Part shown: positions 62,301 to 64,000 of the stretch, one piece after another
Layout: each line of letters opens with the position of its first letter
How positions within the stretch are numbered: position 1 is the first letter of the stretch
Assembly: GCA_018389105.1 (NCBI GenBank)
Contig: JACATO010001080.1
Location: 1-64,000, forward strand
Source of the DNA: Nautilus pompilius
Lineage: Eukaryota; Mollusca; Cephalopoda; Nautilida; Nautilidae
Direction of reading: 5' to 3'
Length of the DNA stretch: 64,000 bases
The notes under the pieces: model-generated
What the model saw: the letters and a program-made list of their open reading frames with translations, nothing else
What the model was told of the DNA's origin: nothing
Databases searched by the model: none
Made by a program: the position numbers and the translations under genes

Positions 62301-63725
62301 TCTACTTTCCTTAACCTGTAATAGATACAACAGCATCACTGTAATAGTATCTGGCCAGATCATTCCAATCTTCCTAGAAGATACTGTATTCATCTTAATG
62401 ACGAGTCAAGGGCTATTTTGAACATCTCCCATCACTTTATTAGTAGTAACTGAAATAACTAATGGACCTGCAATTTAGGGAATCTTTCTCTTGTTTTTAT
62501 TATCATGGTTTGGTCCTGAGAACTGAGGGGGGGACAAATGCTAAGAATAGCAAAAACAAATGCTTAATGGAATATGTTCAAGTTGATAGGAAACGCACTA
62601 ACCAACCCCTGGGGAAGTTATAGTGAATTTAAACATCCAATTGTTCTCAAACATGCATGGGCAGCACCAGAGTTGTGCTGTCAGGGCTATCACAGATAGG
62701 CCCTGCAAATTGTCAGGTTGTGTAGTGCTCCCACACCAAGCTGATGGCCTCTATAGGGTCTGCTTGTTGGATTCAAATAGTAGTAAAAACAATAGTTAAG
62801 GCCAATAAAATTAAAATTGGGGGTACACTGGTTGGCAACTGGACTACTACCATTAAGGGCCCAAGTTCAAATCTTGTTTTGGACCAACTCGGTTTGACAG
62901 AATATTTCCCTACAGTGGTTCCCACTCGCTATCCTTCACCAGCCAAACAAGTGAGTTTCCTCCCATATCTGAAAGTGAACAGTTCTAGTAGGGACTTTCT
63001 CCAGCAGACATGTGGCTAGCCCCTACTTAGTTTAGAAAACTGAAACCAGGAGAGGGTTTCCCCTCTGGTGGATGCCGCCTTATGTGCCATCAATGGTATG
63101 CAGGTTTGAAGAATTAAAAAGATATATATATTCAACAAAAGTCGTCTACAGCAAACATTTCAAAGCTGGTTGTTATTACCAATCTACGCTACCAAGTTGT
63201 TCGGCACGAGAATTATCTTCCTCCTCTATTTTCATGGAATACTCAAACTTGCAGAAAGCAGATACCAACAATTCAAACACAGTTAAAGTTCATTGCAACA
63301 AGCCCAACATCCCTACTGTGATTAGCAGTCTCTGCATTACTGGTACAGAAGTAATTAAATAAACATCTCTCTTTCATATATTAGATAATGAGCAACTAAT
63401 AATTATTCTAGTAGTACTGTGAAGCATAAAGCAGTAGTGTTCTACATCAAAATTGTGCAAACCACAGTGTTCCCTTTGACTGTAAATGTTTTGCTTATAT
63501 CTACATTTTATGAAAATTTAAAATTTCCATACTAGGAGTTCCTGTTTTTTAAAAACTGAAAAAGACATCAGTTTTGAAAATGTCAGGGCATCTCCTTGGC
63601 TAAACAGTGGATCCTTATGCACTCGTACCTATGAAGCCTTTTCAGTTCTTGCCGTCTGTTGTCAAAGGCCTGAATCAGGGTATTGGCTGGATATTTGTAT
63701 AACCCTGGAAAATCATCAGCTGCTT
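38170..63725 (-). CDS. AHCTF1: ELYS (AHCTF1/MEL-28) nucleoporin, 3' half, 20 exons
   Basis: ELYS binds chromatin at the end of mitosis, recruits the Nup107-160 complex to seed nuclear pores, and also acts at kinetochores. I joined exons (high to low coordinate) 63725-63629, 62217-62097, 61048-60935, 60426-60325, 59803-59622, 57888-57794, 57006-56825, 56225-56078, 54817-54691, 54075-53983, 53589-53473, 53178-52976, 52336-52090, 51695-51556, 51140-50737, 45666-45475, 44942-44348, 43820-43734, 41266-40999, 38371-38170. All 19 introns are GT-AG and every junction phase matches, giving 1237 codons plus a stop. Visible residues 1 to about 350 are helical and carry the family signatures GFWLLDHQDF, YYLQRSRF and KPKPLS. 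The rest is low-complexity, with SP/TP sites, acidic runs and basic clusters. The known family architecture is an N-terminal beta-propeller, then this helical domain, then a chromatin-binding tail, so the gene is 5'-truncated by the window edge. Matching phases cannot exclude a skipped phase-symmetric exon. Confidence 0.93.
39990..40105 (-). repeat. tRNA-derived SINE fragment
   Basis: The minus strand has GCCAGTGGTTAACTACACCG, then the B-box-like AAGGTTCAAACCCTGGTGAG. It lies in the last ELYS intron. Confidence 0.6.
40999..41266 (-). CDS. AHCTF1: ELYS visible exon 19
   Basis: 268 nt, visible residues 1083-1170, with a CTTTCCAG acceptor and a GTAATG donor. It contains two similar short elements, VFAFSPPL and LFIFAPSL, and a basic/acidic stretch around SLRRSKTGRQESRRDEQEE. 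Confidence 0.84.
42439..43150 (-). pseudogene. Probable piggyBac-like relic in an ELYS intron
   Basis: At 42439 TTAA is followed by CCCTTTCC, the expected TTAA target site and CCC-start terminal repeat. Further in, the minus strand reads acidic SDGETSRNVSALESDDNGE, then FSDVLRSMDFFIPDSSLSCV and VEEINYYA, resembling the acidic N-terminus and the F-F-x-D-x-L-x-x-I-V-x-x-T-N-x-Y-A block of piggyBac transposases. Stops interrupt it. The other terminal repeat was not found, so the identification is tentative. Confidence 0.4.
43734..43820 (-). CDS. AHCTF1: ELYS visible exon 18
   Basis: 87 nt, visible residues 1054-1081, with a TTAAAG acceptor and a GTATGT donor. It is short and polar (KKRDSPDNTSG, then FKFSDPVPVG). 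The call depends on phase continuity between exons 17 and 19, so it is less certain than its neighbours. Confidence 0.72.
44348..44942 (-). CDS. AHCTF1: ELYS visible exon 17 (largest)
   Basis: 595 nt, visible residues 855-1052, with a CTGTTGCAG acceptor and a GTGAGT donor. It is a charged disordered tail with many SP/TP sites. The second basic cluster, TPTRRSARLQNK, lies at about 1028-1039. The ATG at its first base is simply an internal methionine. Confidence 0.87.
45475..45666 (-). CDS. AHCTF1: ELYS visible exon 16
   Basis: 192 nt, visible residues 791-854, phase 0 at both ends, with an ATTTCAG acceptor and a GTACAG donor. It is P/S/T-rich tail (TPEPSTPPPDSD). A 5.1-kb intron with transposon relics separates it from exon 15. 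Confidence 0.8.
46808..47160. mobile_element. Tc1-like MITE candidate in ELYS intron
   Basis: The left end reads TACACCAGTGGCCAAAATTA. The right end, reverse-complemented, reads TACAGTTACTGTCAAAGTTA followed by TTGCATCAC. These are imperfect inverted repeats of Tc1 type around about 300 bp of AT-rich, non-coding DNA. Confidence 0.4.
47622..49573 (+). pseudogene. Decayed hAT-superfamily transposon (ZBED5/FAM200-like)
   Basis: In order, across several frames on the plus strand: NISLSRNTIAKRIS, SNAALLVVTDKSMDV (first catalytic Asp region), FIQKVDESIHITKEL, FHQEALRSKTLKMKN, HFPTL, LQKEFQNQLYDFRK, then near 49388-49480 TYICEKVFSVININKSKLHS, the hAT C-terminal dimerisation motif. CAGCAGGGACATCAAAATTG at 47622 resembles a hAT terminal repeat. 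Recognisable coding spans about 48390-49520. It has many stops and indels, lies in the 5.1-kb intron between ELYS exons 15 and 16, and runs opposite to the gene. Confidence 0.8.
49802..49832. repeat. (GA)n microsatellite
   Basis: A GA run of about fifteen units with one GG interruption. Confidence 0.85.
50737..51140 (-). CDS. AHCTF1: ELYS visible exon 15, SUMO-interaction-like motif
   Basis: 404 nt, visible residues 657-790, with a polypyrimidine-ATAG acceptor and a weak GTATTT donor. It is strongly acidic. It starts with VVDLTELDLDNEDE (663-676), a hydrophobic core plus acidic flank typical of SUMO-interaction motifs. It ends with SPVRRSPRIKAR, the first of three basic RRS/T-x-R clusters. 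Confidence 0.85.
51556..51695 (-). CDS. AHCTF1: ELYS visible exon 14
   Basis: 140 nt, visible residues 610-655, with a CACTAG acceptor and a weaker GTTGGT donor. It holds an acidic amphipathic stretch (NLKELLMDEEMAE) and EEITFSIRPQ, like other short F-x-[FI] elements in the tail. Confidence 0.83.
52090..52336 (-). CDS. AHCTF1: ELYS visible exon 13
   Basis: 247 nt, visible residues 528-608, with a TTGACAG acceptor and a GTAAGC donor. It is low-complexity S/T/P-rich tail with a run of six threonines and a lysine-rich end (KQFQKKASPPK). Confidence 0.85.
52976..53178 (-). CDS. AHCTF1: ELYS visible exon 12
   Basis: 203 nt, visible residues 460-526, with a TTTTGTAG acceptor and a GTATGT donor. 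It carries LLQTPILSRKSTPRTK and PTPQSILKVRR. TP-x-SILK elements like this occur in the tails of other ELYS proteins as I recall them. It is rich in TP and SP sites. Confidence 0.88.
53473..53589 (-). CDS. AHCTF1: ELYS visible exon 11
   Basis: 117 nt, visible residues 421-458, with a GGCAG acceptor and a GTGAGT donor. It is polar, with no recognisable fold, and contains GSPLYGKLTEPYK. It is placed by matching phases with both neighbours. Confidence 0.85.
53983..54075 (-). CDS. AHCTF1: ELYS visible exon 10
   Basis: 93 nt, visible residues 390-419, with an ATCCAG acceptor and a GTAAGT donor. An acidic run (EEDEDEKE) is followed by STPITPRKRSR, a basic TP-rich segment that could be a nuclear localisation signal or CDK site. 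Confidence 0.88.
54325..54612 (+). repeat. tRNA-derived SINE, divergent copy
   Basis: Head GATTTGGTGGTTAGCCTGCC, a decayed B box, a body with GAGTCCCAGTAGAGTTTTCC, a C run and TCTGTGAGACGTCCTTAGA, which matches GTGAGGTGTCCTTAGA in the 1.5-kb copy. It lies between ELYS exons 9 and 10. Confidence 0.55.
54691..54817 (-). CDS. AHCTF1: ELYS visible exon 9
   Basis: 127 nt, visible residues 348-388, with a TTACAG acceptor and a GTAAAT donor. It holds the family motif KPKPLS, then a final predicted helix (ALILTVMEKLQELAH). The disordered tail begins after this exon. Confidence 0.9.
55438..55466. repeat. (GT)n microsatellite
   Basis: About fourteen GT units in an ELYS intron. Confidence 0.9.
56078..56225 (-). 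CDS. AHCTF1: ELYS visible exon 8
   Basis: 148 nt, visible residues 298-346, with an AAATAG acceptor and a GTAAGT donor. It is a basic helix (RKARDRASTRNAIV) followed by LLPPVQQQLIFER, matching the conserved R-x-x-A/S-R-N-x-I stretch that closes the helical domain. Confidence 0.92.
56825..57006 (-). CDS. AHCTF1: ELYS visible exon 7
   Basis: 182 nt, visible residues 238-297, with a TTTTTAG acceptor and a GTGAGT donor. It has LEEKWLESYLM, then the conserved ELLVMYYLQRSRF and AIRLNEKL helices near the C-terminal end of the ELYS domain. Confidence 0.94.
57794..57888 (-). CDS. AHCTF1: ELYS visible exon 6
   Basis: 95 nt, visible residues 206-236, with a TTTGCAG acceptor and a GTAAGT donor. It encodes an amphipathic helix rich in Q, N, R and D and ends CQQ plus one base. 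The ATG near its start is internal, not a start codon. Confidence 0.9.
58500..58960 (-). pseudogene. Probable Tc1-like transposase relic
   Basis: The minus strand reads CHGMATLNQSLQ where Tc1 proteins have W-P-A-x-S-P-D-L-N-P, and closes with DLIHTMCHHVAACIRQRKG, resembling the family's C-terminal L-I-x-S-M-x-R-R-V-x-A-C-I-x-A-R-G-G. Decay is heavy and the catalytic blocks are not readable. It lies between ELYS exons 5 and 6, in the same orientation as the gene. Confidence 0.45.
59622..59803 (-). CDS. AHCTF1: ELYS visible exon 5
   Basis: 182 nt, visible residues 145-204, with a TTTCAG acceptor and a GTGAGA donor. It contains SWQHKQIIKAFL and ALRYLAIKNPP, matching the conserved SWQH and ALRY helices of the family. 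It ends two bases into an arginine codon. Confidence 0.94.
60325..60426 (-). CDS. AHCTF1: ELYS visible exon 4, GFWLLDHQDF signature
   Basis: 102 nt, visible residues 111-144, phase 0 at both ends, with a polypyrimidine-CACAG acceptor and a GTAACC donor. It carries GFWLLDHQDF, the most diagnostic ELYS-domain motif in the window, followed directly by exon 5. Confidence 0.94.
60935..61048 (-). CDS. AHCTF1: ELYS visible exon 3
   Basis: 114 nt, visible residues 73-110, phase 0 at both ends, with a GCCAG acceptor and a GTAAGT donor. It is leucine-rich and helical (ALLNIYLLD, LLYLLLDLV), typical of the ELYS alpha-helical domain, and ends in an acidic loop. Confidence 0.92.
61225..61500 (+). repeat. 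tRNA-derived SINE, copy in ELYS intron
   Basis: Head GATCCGGTGGCTAGAATTCC, B-box-like GAGCTAGAATCCCAG, body TTCTCCCACATCTGGAAATG followed by AAGAGTCCTAGCAG, and a C run of about twelve. Confidence 0.6.
62097..62217 (-). CDS. AHCTF1: ELYS visible exon 2
   Basis: 121 nt, visible residues 33-72, with a TTTAG acceptor and a GTAAGT donor. It encodes a helix (NVLLIDELIKQ) and ends in a YPPPSLH turn, which corresponds to the YPP turn before the helical repeats in other ELYS proteins as I recall them. Confidence 0.88.
62825..63065 (+). repeat. tRNA-derived SINE, copy in ELYS intron
   Basis: Head CTGGTTGGCAACTGGACTAC, B box AAGTTCAAATCTTG, body TTCCTCCCATATCTGAAAGT followed by GAACAGTTCTAGTAG. It lies between visible ELYS exons 1 and 2. 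An open frame across it is a by-product. Confidence 0.62.
63629..63725 (-). CDS. AHCTF1: ELYS visible exon 1
   Basis: 97 nt, visible residues 1-31, flanked by a TTTTCAG acceptor and a GTACGA donor. It starts with two bases finishing a codon from an exon outside the window and ends with two bases of a serine codon. It contains FPGLYKYPANTL and an arginine-rich DNRRQELKRLH helix. Confidence 0.8.
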
Positions 63726-64000
63726 CTGAAAATACAAGATTAAAGAATCTCATCAAAGTCAGGTGTTTAAAAACTAGTAGAAAAACAATCAACTTTCTAA
63801 AAAAGAAAAACAAACAACAAACGAACAGACTTGAAGCCCCAACAATAACAATCTCTCACCTCTCTGTAATACAGTAAGGTGCAGATTGTTACAGTAAAGC
63901 TATTTAGTAGAACCTTAATGATCCAAATACATCTGTTAACCAAATAATTCAGTGCAGTTCTCTTTGTGGTCTAACGTGATAACGCGATGGTCAGTGACTC

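Overview
The window is metazoan nuclear DNA. Genes are split by many GT-AG introns, and there are long microsatellites, a minisatellite array, tRNA-derived SINEs and decayed DNA transposons. Its texture (Tc1-like, hAT and piggyBac-like relics, long AAT and GA/CT repeats, moderate introns, patchy CpG content) fits a lophotrochozoan invertebrate, most likely a mollusc. No species can be named from sequence alone.

The one gene read with high confidence is the 3' half of ELYS (AHCTF1/MEL-28), the nuclear-pore scaffold and chromatin-docking protein. It lies on the minus strand, from the right edge to a stop at 38170. Twenty coding exons, all with GT-AG junctions and matching reading phases, give 1237 codons: the helical ELYS domain followed by a long, acidic and basic, probably disordered tail. 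The N-terminal beta-propeller half lies beyond base 64000. The introns hold a hAT relic, a piggyBac-like relic, a probable Tc1-like relic and several SINEs.

On the left, a minus-strand first coding exon (11861-11804) encodes the N-terminus of an ARF/ARL small GTPase under a CpG-rich promoter-like block (about 11.8-12.4 kb). The rest of that gene was not found. Bases 1-11803 are probably its first intron, or intron plus flank, with a Tc1-like relic and SINE copies.

The middle (about 12.4-35 kb) is repeat-rich and visibly richer in CpG than either flank. It has a 6.5-kb array of about 138 copies of a 47-bp unit (14821-21323), several GA/CT minisatellites (one carrying nine perfect TGACGTCA sites), five main AAT-type microsatellites, two Tc1-like relics, and a 125-bp duplication dense in ATCGAT. 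No convincing protein-coding gene was found there. One open frame at 34.6 kb is recorded with low confidence.

No new multi-gene system was found. The most unusual structures are the 47-bp array, the inverted pair of CRE-bearing minisatellites, and the sequence features of the ELYS tail.
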